This document shows positions 55,395 through 64,000 of a stretch of 64,000 nt of DNA, one piece after another. The notes below the pieces were generated by a model. That model saw only the letters and a list, made by a program, of their open reading frames with translations, had not been told where the DNA came from and ran no database searches. The position numbers and the translations under genes are program-made. The stretch's first letter is position 1; each line of letters begins with the position of its first letter. Source of the stretch: Pseudoalteromonas denitrificans DSM 6059 (GTDB lineage: Bacteria; Pseudomonadota; Gammaproteobacteria; Enterobacterales; Alteromonadaceae); contig NZ_FOLO01000001.1 in the NCBI RefSeq assembly GCF_900112265.1, positions 269,963 through 333,962 on the forward strand, written 5' to 3'.

Positions 55395-55592
55395 ATGAAT
55401 TATAACCTTTGTCTTTTATCCAGAAATGAAAAATATCAAATCCAGTTAGATTATGAAGCATCTTATTGGGCCTATCAAATTAAAAAAGGTAAAAGTAGCC
55501 GAGATGTTATTTATGGCAACATTTTAGCTCGTCCAAGTTCAGAGCAGGATTATTTAAAACAACAGTTTGAAAAATACCTCGCTGCTATGTAA
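55395..55592 (+). CDS. DUF3283 small protein
   Basis: The 65-residue protein (MNYNLCLLSRNEKYQIQLDY...) resembles DUF3283, short cytoplasmic proteins conserved in Vibrio and Alteromonas relatives. No signal or membrane helix. It starts 2 bp before the GNAT gene ends the gap (stop 55592, next ATG 55595), so both form an operon. Function unknown. Confidence 0.75.
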   Translation: MNYNLCLLSRNEKYQIQLDYEASYWAYQIKKGKSSRDVIYGNILARPSSEQDYLKQQFEKYLAAM

Positions 55593-55594
55593 AC

Positions 55595-56023
55595 ATGCGA
55601 TATGCTCAGTTTGAAATAGAATTATTGGTTAAAATAAAAACCCCCTTAGTAAATAAATTTTATGATTTAAATCGGGTTAAAGGCCGTGCTAATAAACAAG
55701 ATGATGTCTGGGTTGTAAGGAATCATTCTGAAATTATTGCTGCATGTCGGGTTCAAACAATTGCCAGTCACTTATTTTTATCGACTTTATTTGTATTGCC
55801 TCAAATGCGAAATGAAGGTGTTGCAAGAGATTTGTTACTATATTTAATTGAATATTATAGAAATAAATCATTATTACCAATATTTACTTTTGCTTATTCC
55901 ACTTTAGATTCATTTTATAATTCACTTGGTTTTAACGCATGCCAGAATTTACCAATTGAATTAAAATGCATGTTTGAAAGTTACCAATTGCAAGGTCGAA
56001 AAATTATACCTATGTATACATAA
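55595..56023 (+). CDS. GNAT-family N-acetyltransferase
   Basis: The 142-residue protein has the GNAT core: LSTLFVLPQMRNEGVARDLL with the acetyl-CoA loop (RNEGVA), and FAYSTLDSFYNSLGF at the C-terminal beta strand. Substrate unknown. It follows the DUF3283 gene with a 2-bp gap, no own ribosome site visible, so it is probably coupled to it. Confidence 0.85.
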   Translation: MRYAQFEIELLVKIKTPLVNKFYDLNRVKGRANKQDDVWVVRNHSEIIAACRVQTIASHLFLSTLFVLPQMRNEGVARDLLLYLIEYYRNKSLLPIFTFAYSTLDSFYNSLGFNACQNLPIELKCMFESYQLQGRKIIPMYT

Positions 56024-56161
56024 GGTAAGTTAATTTTTTGTGCTATTTTAATCCTCCCTTTTAATGTCTTAATGCTAAATTAAAGAATTATTATCAAATT
56101 TATTACAATAATGATGCAATCAGTTCATAATTGAATAATAGCTATTTTTTGTGAGTTGCCT

Positions 56162-59100
56162 TTGTTATATCGATTAATCTCAAACTTCATCTTTTTATTT
56201 TGTGTTAATTTTATTACAACAAATGCAATTGCAAAAGTTGAAAGGCTTTCTCCTAACGAAGGGTTAGCACAAAGCTACGTAAGTAATTTACTAGTAGATA
56301 AAAAAGGTTACCTTTGGTTGGCTACACAGGGGGGACTAAACAAATATGATGGCTACCAGGTTGAGGCTGTAGTCGGCCCTAATGATGTTTTAACTGATGC
56401 AATAATTGATGTCATATATCAGGATTATCAAGGCTATATTTGGATCACATCTTATTTAAATGGTGTATTTAGATATGATCCAGATACAGGTAAATTTAAA
56501 CAATTTGTTTTTGCGCCAAAAACAGAAGAACAATTGTCGTTTCAAGCCGTTTATAGCATTGTTGATACTGGAGATAAGGATTCTATTTGGCTTGGTCGAG
56601 GTAAAGATTTAGCTAAACTTAATATAAATACAGGAAAAATAGAGCCTGTTTTTTTACTGCCAAATGCAACAAAACAAAGTTTTGTTCGTCGATTATTTTA
56701 TCATCGAGGGTTTATTTATATAGGCACTACGGAAGGAGCTTATATTTTGGAGGTTGCCACAGGGCGTTGGCGATTATTAAATCATTTACAAGGTGATGCA
56801 AAACATGTTGATCAAAATAATGTGAAATCCTTTGCTTTAAAAGATCGAAATACACTCTGGGTTGGAACTGTACAAGGTCTTTATCAGGTTGATATTAGTA
56901 ATGCCAAGCAACTGTTTGAAACACCAAATACTGCTTTTAATTCAAAAATGTATATTTCAGATTTAAATATTTGGAAAATTCATCCTAAAAATAATAAAGT
57001 TAAACTTGCAACGGATAAAGGCATATTTGATTATTATCCAGAAGATAACCATTTAGATAAGAGTAATCGCCTTGCCAATAGTCGTTATACCTTATCTGAT
57101 AACAGCATCATAGATATGATTGAAGATCAGCACGGTTCTATGTGGCTAGCAACTAAAAATGATGGTGCTTTTTTTGTACCAAATAAAGCGTACTTTTTTT
57201 ATAATTATCATAATGAAAATGTGAAAGGTGAAAAACTAACACACCATAATATATGGTCCATTGCACAGCTGAATAACCAAGTTTGGTTAGGAACTGCAAA
57301 TGGTTTAACACAACTTGATTTACACAGCTATCAAACAAAAACTTATTTAAAAGACTATATCCGAGATGCTTATAATAGAGAGTTTAGTATTTTTAAACTG
57401 ATTCCTTATAAACATTATTTATGGATGATAACAAGTCGAGGGTTATTTCGATTTGACACTACTTCAAAAGAAATAATAAGGGCTAAGGCAAAAAATAGTG
57501 AATTAGATAAGTTTATTACTGGTTTTGTTCGTGGCGCCTACGCAGATCCTTCTGGAATTTTATATTTAGTTCATCCTGAGCAAGGGATATTTTCTTATCA
57601 ACTTGATACTTTTGAAGTAAAACCCTTAAAAGGTGATTTTCAAAATATAGACCCATTTTTAGCGCTGGGTTTCTTTCCGCCATTACCAGATAAGCCAATT
57701 TCTCCTTTATTCTATTCATCGGGTACGTTATATCGTTTTAACCAAGTAAAACACTCATTAGAAGTGATTTATCAGCTACATAAAAAAAATACAGCTGATA
57801 TTTCGTTGTCTTCCTATCTTGTCGATAAAAATAATGTTTTATGGCTATCATTTAATAATTTAGGGTTAATAGGCTTAGATGCAACAAGCTTTAAAGAATT
57901 ATATCGTATTGGAAAAGAACATAAACATATAGGCTCCTTACTTTATGATATGTTTACTGATGATAAAGGGATGATCTGGATGAGTAGTCATAAAGGTATC
58001 TGGCGCTTTGATCCTGACAATCTGCATTTCCAGCAATATACAGTTGAAGATGGGCTTGATACTAACGAGTTTAATTCTATGTCAGGAACCCAGCTTAGTG
58101 ATGGGCGACTTGCGTATGGTTCGGTGAAGGGCATAACCGTATTTTCTCCAGCTGATAATCGGCCTAAACAAGCGTTATTAAATCAAGTTAATATTACTTC
58201 AATACAGTTAATGTCCCGTAAATTAGATTTTCCCGCAACAGCACCTGTTGAAACAATTGAATTAAAATATGATGATATTGGTTTAGATATTGCGTTCTCT
58301 GCAATGGCATTTAAATATCAGGAGCGTATTGAATTTGAATATCAATTATCAGATGGGAAAAAAGTTACAACACGCAATACAAATCGTATTATGTTTCCAA
58401 AATTAAATGCGGGAAACTATACATTATCTATCAGAGCAAAAGATCCGCTAACAGGTGTTTATACTAAGGCTTCAAACTTAAAAATAAATGTTGCTTATGC
58501 ACCGTGGAAATCTCCGTATGCATTGCTTATCTACGCTTTGGTAATATTTTGTTTAACCTTTACGTGGATCTCTCGACGACATAAAATCCAACGGCAATTA
58601 TTGACCGCGCATAAAGATACCCAGCAAAGTGAAGCAAGGCTTAAGTTGGCCCTTGAGGGGAGTCGATCTGGAGTGTGGGACTGGCAGAATAGCTCCCCCA
58701 TAATTTATCAACCTAGATTGGTAACAGAGTTGGGCTATGAAATAGAAAAAGTAACTCTAGATGAGTATCTTAAAAAAATTCACCCTGAAGATCGTGCAAA
58801 ATTTAGAATTGAATGGTTAGAGTTTTTATCTACTGACAAGGGCTATTTTGATTGTACTTATCGTGTACGGCATATTGCGGGACATTGGCGTTGGTATAAA
58901 GACTTAGGAAAAGTAATGGCTTGGGATAATTCACAAGCTATAAATGTGGCTGGTACCTATACCAATATCACTAGAGAATTAGTATTTGAAGAAAATGCGC
59001 GTTTATTTGGTGCTGCTTTTGAGCATACACGTGATTGGGTATTTATTTTAGATAAAAAATTTCGTATCAGAGCAACAAATCAAGCTGTGAGAGATGATTT

Positions 59101-60691
59101 TCATATTTCTAAAAAATTAAACTCAAGTCGAAAAATTAATTTAGGATTAAGTAAAAATACGCAATTAAATTATTTAAGAATATTATCTAAATTAAAACCA
59201 TCAGAGCACTTTCAGTTTAATGAGGTGATAATAACAGCCGATAAAGTTGAACATCCGGTCATTATTAAAGTGAATGCGATTGCTGATGCAAATGAAAATA
59301 ATGCAGGTACTCATGGAGGCGAATTAGAGAACTATATTGTTGTGATAACCGATATTAGTGAACAAAAAGAAGCTGAAAATGAACTAAGAGTATTGGCTAA
59401 TTATGATGCGCTTACTAAATTACCAAACAGATCATTATTATTAGATAGAATCGATCATGCTCTAGAGATATGCAAACGTCAAAAAAGCAAACTGGCATTA
59501 TTATTTATAGATTTAGATAAGTTCAAACAAGTTAATGATTCTTTAGGTCATAATCAAGGAGATAAACTACTAGTTGAAATTACACAGAGGCTTAGAGGTG
59601 CGTTAAGGAAACAAGATACAGTTGCCAGGTTGGGTGGAGATGAGTTTGTTGTTTTACTAGAAGATATCAAGCATATAGATGAAGTGTTAGTGGTCTGTAA
59701 TAAGTTGGCTGACAATATTTCGAAACCTGTGTTATTAGGGCAAAATAAAGTAAGTGTGAACTCTAGTATCGGTATTGCCGTATGCCCTGAGGATGCTGAT
59801 AATACTACTGATTTATTAAAATCTGCTGATATCGCTATGTTTCATGCAAAAAAGCAGGGCAGCGATAGCTATCAGTTTTTCCATCAAGAAATGAATCATA
59901 AGATACAAAAGAAGTTACAACTAGAAAGTGATTTGATGTTAGCATTTGAGGAGAATAAATTTGTTAATTATTATCAGCCTATTATTTGTGGCGTCACAAA
60001 AGCGACTTTAGGCTTTGAAGTTTTATTAAGGTGGTCACACAATGGTAAAATGATCCTTCCAAACGAATTTATTCCTGCAGCTGAAAGCACTGGATTAATC
60101 AAAAAAATGACATTAGCCACATTGAAACGGGCTCTAAATGATTTAGTTAAATGGTTAGAGTTCTCAAGTGAATGCTATTTGTCGGTTAATTTATCGGCAA
60201 AAGATTTTGAAAATGAAATGTTATTCGACAACATTACGCAGCTTATAAAAAGCTCAAAAATAAAACCTCAGCACTTAGTTTTTGAAATAACCGAAACAGT
60301 ACTGATGTCTGACGCAAAAAAAGCTTTAAAGTGTATGCAAGATTTAAAAAGTCTGGGTTGTTTATTGTATTTAGATGATTTTGGCACCGGGTATTCGTCA
60401 TTAACTTATTTAAAAAACTTCCCTATAGATGTACTTAAGATAGATCGCAGCTTTGTTCAAGACATAGGTGTTGAACAAAGCAATGAAGCGATTATTAAGT
60501 CAACATTAGCACTGGCAAACAGTTTAGGTAAAGAATGCGTTGCTGAAGGAGTCGAAACATTTGAGCAAGTGAGTTTTTTGCAAATGTTAGGTTGCTCTTA
60601 TATGCAAGGGTTTTTATTTTCAAAACCTGTGCCGGCAGAGGACGTTATCACCTTATTGAATAAAGACTGGCAGAATAAATTTAAGCCATAA
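56162..60691 (+). CDS. Sensor: propeller / Y_Y_Y / PAS / GGDEF / EAL
   Basis: The 1509-residue protein begins with a signal peptide (LISNFIFLFCVNFITTNAIA) and two-component-type propeller repeats in the periplasm (about 30-680; LVDKKGYLWLATQGGLNKYD-like units), a Y_Y_Y domain, one membrane helix (ALLIYALVIFCLTFTWIS), two PAS domains, GGDEF (intact motif, 1158-1162 in RLGGDEFVVL) and EAL (written EVL at 1286). Other EAL residues (VNLSAKDF, FEITET, YLDDFGTG, LKIDRSF, AEGVET, QGF) are visible, so both enzyme activities may remain. I took the TTG at 56162 because GTGAG ends 6 nt before it; TTG 56156 is too close. Confidence 0.85.
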   Translation: MLYRLISNFIFLFCVNFITTNAIAKVERLSPNEGLAQSYVSNLLVDKKGYLWLATQGGLNKYDGYQVEAVVGPNDVLTDAIIDVIYQDYQGYIWITSYLNGVFRYDPDTGKFKQFVFAPKTEEQLSFQAVYSIVDTGDKDSIWLGRGKDLAKLNINTGKIEPVFLLPNATKQSFVRRLFYHRGFIYIGTTEGAYILEVATGRWRLLNHLQGDAKHVDQNNVKSFALKDRNTLWVGTVQGLYQVDISNAKQLFETPNTAFNSKMYISDLNIWKIHPKNNKVKLATDKGIFDYYPEDNHLDKSNRLANSRYTLSDNSIIDMIEDQHGSMWLATKNDGAFFVPNKAYFFYNYHNENVKGEKLTHHNIWSIAQLNNQVWLGTANGLTQLDLHSYQTKTYLKDYIRDAYNREFSIFKLIPYKHYLWMITSRGLFRFDTTSKEIIRAKAKNSELDKFITGFVRGAYADPSGILYLVHPEQGIFSYQLDTFEVKPLKGDFQNIDPFLALGFFPPLPDKPISPLFYSSGTLYRFNQVKHSLEVIYQLHKKNTADISLSSYLVDKNNVLWLSFNNLGLIGLDATSFKELYRIGKEHKHIGSLLYDMFTDDKGMIWMSSHKGIWRFDPDNLHFQQYTVEDGLDTNEFNSMSGTQLSDGRLAYGSVKGITVFSPADNRPKQALLNQVNITSIQLMSRKLDFPATAPVETIELKYDDIGLDIAFSAMAFKYQERIEFEYQLSDGKKVTTRNTNRIMFPKLNAGNYTLSIRAKDPLTGVYTKASNLKINVAYAPWKSPYALLIYALVIFCLTFTWISRRHKIQRQLLTAHKDTQQSEARLKLALEGSRSGVWDWQNSSPIIYQPRLVTELGYEIEKVTLDEYLKKIHPEDRAKFRIEWLEFLSTDKGYFDCTYRVRHIAGHWRWYKDLGKVMAWDNSQAINVAGTYTNITRELVFEENARLFGAAFEHTRDWVFILDKKFRIRATNQAVRDDFHISKKLNSSRKINLGLSKNTQLNYLRILSKLKPSEHFQFNEVIITADKVEHPVIIKVNAIADANENNAGTHGGELENYIVVITDISEQKEAENELRVLANYDALTKLPNRSLLLDRIDHALEICKRQKSKLALLFIDLDKFKQVNDSLGHNQGDKLLVEITQRLRGALRKQDTVARLGGDEFVVLLEDIKHIDEVLVVCNKLADNISKPVLLGQNKVSVNSSIGIAVCPEDADNTTDLLKSADIAMFHAKKQGSDSYQFFHQEMNHKIQKKLQLESDLMLAFEENKFVNYYQPIICGVTKATLGFEVLLRWSHNGKMILPNEFIPAAESTGLIKKMTLATLKRALNDLVKWLEFSSECYLSVNLSAKDFENEMLFDNITQLIKSSKIKPQHLVFEITETVLMSDAKKALKCMQDLKSLGCLLYLDDFGTGYSSLTYLKNFPIDVLKIDRSFVQDIGVEQSNEAIIKSTLALANSLGKECVAEGVETFEQVSFLQMLGCSYMQGFLFSKPVPAEDVITLLNKDWQNKFKP

Positions 60692-60720
60692 TTGACTCTG
60701 TTTTATCAGAATCAATTATG
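60688..60720. terminator. Hairpin at the convergent 3' ends
   Basis: Inverted repeat CATAATTGAcTCTG (from 60688) / CAGAaTCAATTATG (to 60720) covers the stops of the sensor and the potassium channel gene. No long T run, so a bidirectional stop is only suggested. Confidence 0.5.
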
Positions 60721-61662
60721 GGTGTTTTTACCACAATGGGGGCAGTATTGTTTTTGGTAAAGGCTACTTTGCTGTTTTTTTATGGCCGACTTTGCTTCTT
60801 GTTTACTTAGCCCGAGTTCTAACCTTAACCTTTCAAGCTTATTTTTTTCATCTAATGTTAATTTGCCATCTTCTAGGCAAGCATGCACTTCATCTTCAAA
60901 CTGGGTGCGACGTTTTCTTAATTGTTCTGAAAAACTAGAAGCTAACAAACCTGTAGGGATTGCAACCATTCCCATACTTAATACTGTGATAACACCACCA
61001 AAAAAGCGTCCTAACGGTGTGATAGGTACAACATCGCCATACCCTACAGTTGTGAGTGTTGCCATTGCCCACCACATAGACTCAGGAATAGAACCAAACT
61101 TATCAGGCTGAATATCATGTTCAATTAAATAAATGCCACAGGAAGCGAGTATAAGCACGATTGCCATAATAAAAAAAGCGGCACCTAAGGAGCTTGCTTC
61201 TTCTTTAAATGATTGCAATAAGAGTTGCATTGCTCGAGAATAACGAGTGAGTTTAAAAACACGCATTAAGCGAATGACGCGTAAAAATCGCAAGTCAAAT
61301 GACATGAAAAGCATTAAATAAGAAGGCAAAATAGCGAGTAAATCAATCAAGGCTAAAGGACTGGTGATATATTTAAATCGCATTTTTAAATGGCTATCAC
61401 CACTGTTTTTGTATTTTTCTTTATCAACACAAGCCCATAATCGGGCTAAATACTCTAAAGTGAATAGGCCCACAGAGATAATTTCAATCCAGATGAAATA
61501 GTGTTTGTATTCAATGGCAATACTTTGAACAGACTCAATAACAATTGCAATAACATTGGTTAAAATAAGTAATACTAAAAAAAAATCAAGCCAGCGGCCT
61601 TTATTGATATGCTTACCCGAACTTTCTAAAACCTGAGCAAGAAAATGTCTGAATGAGTGCAC
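60712..61662 (-). CDS. Voltage-gated potassium channel-like protein
   Basis: The 316-residue protein has six transmembrane segments. The S4 helix is Arg-rich (FLRVIRLMRVFKLTRYSRA) and the selectivity filter TTVGYGDVVP lies in the pore loop. The C-terminal cytoplasmic part has an EDGKLTLDEKNKLERLRLE helix and ends with YCPHCGKNTHN, which could bind metal. Single gene upstream of which lies a hairpin from the neighbouring kinase gene. Confidence 0.9.
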   Translation of the reverse strand: MHSFRHFLAQVLESSGKHINKGRWLDFFLVLLILTNVIAIVIESVQSIAIEYKHYFIWIEIISVGLFTLEYLARLWACVDKEKYKNSGDSHLKMRFKYITSPLALIDLLAILPSYLMLFMSFDLRFLRVIRLMRVFKLTRYSRAMQLLLQSFKEEASSLGAAFFIMAIVLILASCGIYLIEHDIQPDKFGSIPESMWWAMATLTTVGYGDVVPITPLGRFFGGVITVLSMGMVAIPTGLLASSFSEQLRKRRTQFEDEVHACLEDGKLTLDEKNKLERLRLELGLSKQEAKSAIKKQQSSLYQKQYCPHCGKNTHN

Positions 61663-61678
61663 TTAAATATCCATGAAA

Positions 61679-61714
61679 TTAAGTTATGCTATTGTTATTA
61701 ATAGCATAACTTAA
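61679..61714 (-). terminator. Terminator of the CrbS-like gene
   Basis: Perfect 15-bp stem TTAAGTTATGCTATT (61679-61693) / AATAGCATAACTTAA (61700-61714), loop GTTATT, 10 bp after the kinase stop codon. AT-rich, weak T run. Confidence 0.6.
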
Positions 61715-61723
61715 AAAGGTTAT

Positions 61724-64000
61724 TTAACCATGCCTTTTATGATTCAAAAGCGCTTTTAATTTGGCAGGTTTGATAGGTTTACTTAAGTAGTGAATATCAT
61801 TGATTTTTGTTTCTGCTTTAAGGGCTTCATCTCGCATGGCTGTGATAAGTATTGCTGGAAGCTTTTTTTGCCAGATATCACGTAAATTCAGGACTAATGT
61901 TATGCCATTAGATTCATTATCGAGCTGGTAATCCATTAAAATAATATCGGGAGCAGGATTATTTTTAGCAAAATTGATTGCTGTAGCAAAACTCTTAAAG
62001 CTATTGTGCTTACAATCCCATTTATTAAGTAAACTTGCCATCGCATCTAGGTTTTCCTGAGCATCATCAACCATCATCACATTAAATGACTGTTTATTGT
62101 CAAATTGAATTTGATTAACACTTTTTTGTTGTACAAGCTCTTTTATCCCGACAGGCACTTTGATACTAAAACAGCTACCTTTGTTTAATATAGATTTGAC
62201 TTCAAGTGTTAGACTTAATAAATCAGCCATACGTTTTACAACACCCAGACCAAGGCCTATGCCATTATTATCTGAATTATCTATTCTATAAAAATCACTG
62301 AATATTTTACCTTGTTGATATTTTGAAATTCCAGGGCCTGTATCCCAAATTTCAACTTTGATATAAGCGTGTTCAATAGAAGTTGCTTTGATATGTCGAC
62401 AGCCAATTAAAACTTTGCCATGTTTTGTATATTTAACAGCATTAGATACTAAATTTTGTAAAATACGTCTTAAATAAGTGGTATCACATTGGACTATTGC
62501 ATTAGATTTTTTCACTTTAAGTTGTAGCCCTTTTTCTTTGCATAATATGGCATATTCACTACTTAAAGGCGTTAAAATATCATTAATGCAAAAATGCCTA
62601 TTTTGTGGGGTCAGTGCACCTTGGTCAAGTTTCGCTATTTCTAACAATGCAGACATTAAATGGACGGTTGAATCTAAACTATGGCCTAGTTTTTCAAAAC
62701 TATTTTGATTGTTAACGCTAAGGTCTTTGTCTTCTATCGATGCTAAATATAAACGCGCAGCATTGAGCGGCTGTAAAATATCGTGGCTTGCTAACGCTAA
62801 AAATTTTGTTTTACTATCATTTGCATTTTCAGCTTCATGCTTTGCCTGAGTGAGTGCTTGTTCTGTGTGTTTTCTGCGACCAATTTCAGCTTCAAGCTCT
62901 TTATTAATTGTGCTTATTTCTTGAGTACGCGCTTCAATACGGTTTTCTAGTGAAATATTGATTTCTTCTAATAGGTTTTGTGTTTCGATATGGCTGGTAA
63001 TATCGGAGTAGCTAGTAACAAACCCACCATCAGGTAAAGGGTTTCCTGTCATTTCAAACACCTGTCCATTTTTTCTTCGACGAATAAAATGATGCGGTGT
63101 GCCATTTTTTAAATGCTGTACACGTTTATTTATTTGTATTTCAAGTTCTCCTGGTCCGCACTCACCCTTACTGGCATTAAAACGGATCACTTCTTCGATA
63201 GGCTGTCCAACCTCTAAAAAACCTTCTGGATATTCAAACATTTCCATATAACCTTTGTTCCATGCAACCAGCTTTAAATCTTTATTAACAACAGAAATAC
63301 CATGGCTTAGGTTTTCTAAGGCAGTAAATAATAAGTTTTGATTAAATTGAAGCGCTTGAGTGGTTTCATCAAAGAAGTTCACAACTTCTTCAAAAGCCAT
63401 TTGTTTACCTGTCAAGACAGTGCTAATAAGTGCTTGGGCTGATGATGCACCCAATACACCAGCTAAAGAACGTTCACAATAATCAATAAACTCAGAGTTA
63501 GGGAATTCATTGTCATCAGCAAGTTCACTATTCATCATATAATAATTAAATAATTGCTTGCTGCGCTGTATGCCTAAAAAGGTTTGTAGTAAAACTTTTA
63601 AATCATAAATTGTGGCTTTGACATCTTTATTTTGGCGTTTTTCTATTGATAATTGCTCTCTCGGGTTAACAAAAGCAGTTGCTTGAATTTTATCTATTAA
63701 GTGTTCTTGTGCTCCTAGTGAAAAGGCGATGTAACAGGCAATGTTAGCAATTAATGCAATGAAAGTACCTTGAGTGATCACTGTTTGCTGTATGATATTG
63801 CTGTCTATAGATGCATTTTGAAGTAATGGAAACATTAAAAAAAGCATCCAAAAAATAAAACCTGCAATTAAACCTGCGTATACGCCATAGGCATGACCTT
63901 TTCGCCAATATAAACCACCCACAATTGCCGGTAAAAGTTGCGTTACTAATGAAAAAGCAATTAAGCCCATGCTTGCAAGTGCTGAGTTGTTAGCCAGCCT
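61724..64000 (-). CDS. crbS: CrbS-like hybrid sensor kinase (partial, N-terminus cut)
   Basis: The 758 visible residues begin inside a sodium/solute symporter domain (QLLPAIVGGLYWRKGHAYGV, further hydrophobic helices), then a STAC-type linker (LLQTFLGIQRSKQLFNYYMM, ERSLAGVLGASSAQALIS), a PAS domain, HisKA (ASHDILQPLNAARLYLASIE), HATPase (GIGLGLGVVKRMADLLSL) and a C-terminal receiver (Asp in ILMDYQLDNESNG). This is the CrbS build: a transporter-like sensor for acetate control. The open frame runs past the window edge; the Met at 63970 is internal. CrbR-like partner at 30433. Confidence 0.8.
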   Translation of the reverse strand, partial: RLANNSALASMGLIAFSLVTQLLPAIVGGLYWRKGHAYGVYAGLIAGFIFWMLFLMFPLLQNASIDSNIIQQTVITQGTFIALIANIACYIAFSLGAQEHLIDKIQATAFVNPREQLSIEKRQNKDVKATIYDLKVLLQTFLGIQRSKQLFNYYMMNSELADDNEFPNSEFIDYCERSLAGVLGASSAQALISTVLTGKQMAFEEVVNFFDETTQALQFNQNLLFTALENLSHGISVVNKDLKLVAWNKGYMEMFEYPEGFLEVGQPIEEVIRFNASKGECGPGELEIQINKRVQHLKNGTPHHFIRRRKNGQVFEMTGNPLPDGGFVTSYSDITSHIETQNLLEEINISLENRIEARTQEISTINKELEAEIGRRKHTEQALTQAKHEAENANDSKTKFLALASHDILQPLNAARLYLASIEDKDLSVNNQNSFEKLGHSLDSTVHLMSALLEIAKLDQGALTPQNRHFCINDILTPLSSEYAILCKEKGLQLKVKKSNAIVQCDTTYLRRILQNLVSNAVKYTKHGKVLIGCRHIKATSIEHAYIKVEIWDTGPGISKYQQGKIFSDFYRIDNSDNNGIGLGLGVVKRMADLLSLTLEVKSILNKGSCFSIKVPVGIKELVQQKSVNQIQFDNKQSFNVMMVDDAQENLDAMASLLNKWDCKHNSFKSFATAINFAKNNPAPDIILMDYQLDNESNGITLVLNLRDIWQKKLPAILITAMRDEALKAETKINDIHYLSKPIKPAKLKALLNHKRHG

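Noticed and set aside
2-64000. tRNA, rRNA, prophage, integron or transposase genes
   Set aside because: No sequence with tRNA or rRNA hallmarks and no integrase, transposase or phage structural protein was seen on either strand.

Overview
The window is AT-rich chromosomal DNA of a marine-type gammaproteobacterium, most probably in the Alteromonadales (Alteromonas, Pseudoalteromonas, Colwellia or Catenovulum kind). Reasons: ParC, RraB, MutS, RecA, PncC, PurU, ArgP/ArgO and the Pat-type acetyltransferase all look like enterobacterial/Vibrio/Shewanella orthologues; there are DUF3283, DUF1289 and SO_0444-type proteins; and there are many c-di-GMP and hybrid-kinase proteins. The genus cannot be fixed from the sequence alone. 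No rRNA, tRNA, insertion sequence, prophage or CRISPR array was seen. Both ends are cut genes: parC at the left and a CrbS-like sensor kinase at the right.

Layout. 1-8.4 kb: end of parC, plsC, rraB, an HD-GYP protein, a small membrane protein behind a perfect Fur box, an MscS channel, a DUF885 lipoprotein and a LysE exporter. 8.6-15.3 kb: two overlapping hybrid histidine-kinase genes, a small membrane protein, an orphan periplasmic binding protein and a second DUF885 lipoprotein. 15.4-20.8 kb: an RND efflux operon and its TetR repressor, each behind a copy of the same operator. 20.8-26.8 kb: argP/argO, mutS/pncC (head to head, 25 bp apart) and recA with a LexA box inside its promoter. 26.9-34.9 kb: an acetate block of DcaP-like porin, acs, a CrbR-like regulator, purU and the Pat-type protein acetyltransferase. 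35-44.4 kb: cupin, SIMPL protein, phosphoribosyltransferase, Crp/Fnr regulator, amidohydrolase, a transglutaminase-like protein, GAF-HD-GYP plus MBL hydrolase, and a 2-hydroxyacid dehydrogenase. 44.5-46 kb: zntR with an SO_0444-type metal efflux permease. 46.2-53 kb: a Fur-type imelysin / di-heme oxidoreductase operon. 53-64 kb: an acyltransferase, small conserved genes, a 1.5 kilo-residue propeller-PAS-GGDEF-EAL sensor, a potassium channel and the CrbS-like kinase.

Three themes link genes. Metal handling: a perfect Fur box at 4.8 kb, two imperfect Fur-like sites before the imelysin operon, and a MerR-type promoter with a 20-bp spacer before zntR. Acetate control: acs, crbR and pat lie together, while the likely partner kinase crbS lies about 30 kb away. 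Signalling: three c-di-GMP proteins, three hybrid or sensor kinases and several one-component regulators. The least explained DNA elements are two interleaved perfect inverted repeats downstream of tetR (pseudoknot topology), a perfect 16-bp hairpin in the pat/cupin promoter region, and a heptanucleotide tandem repeat before the transglutaminase-like gene.
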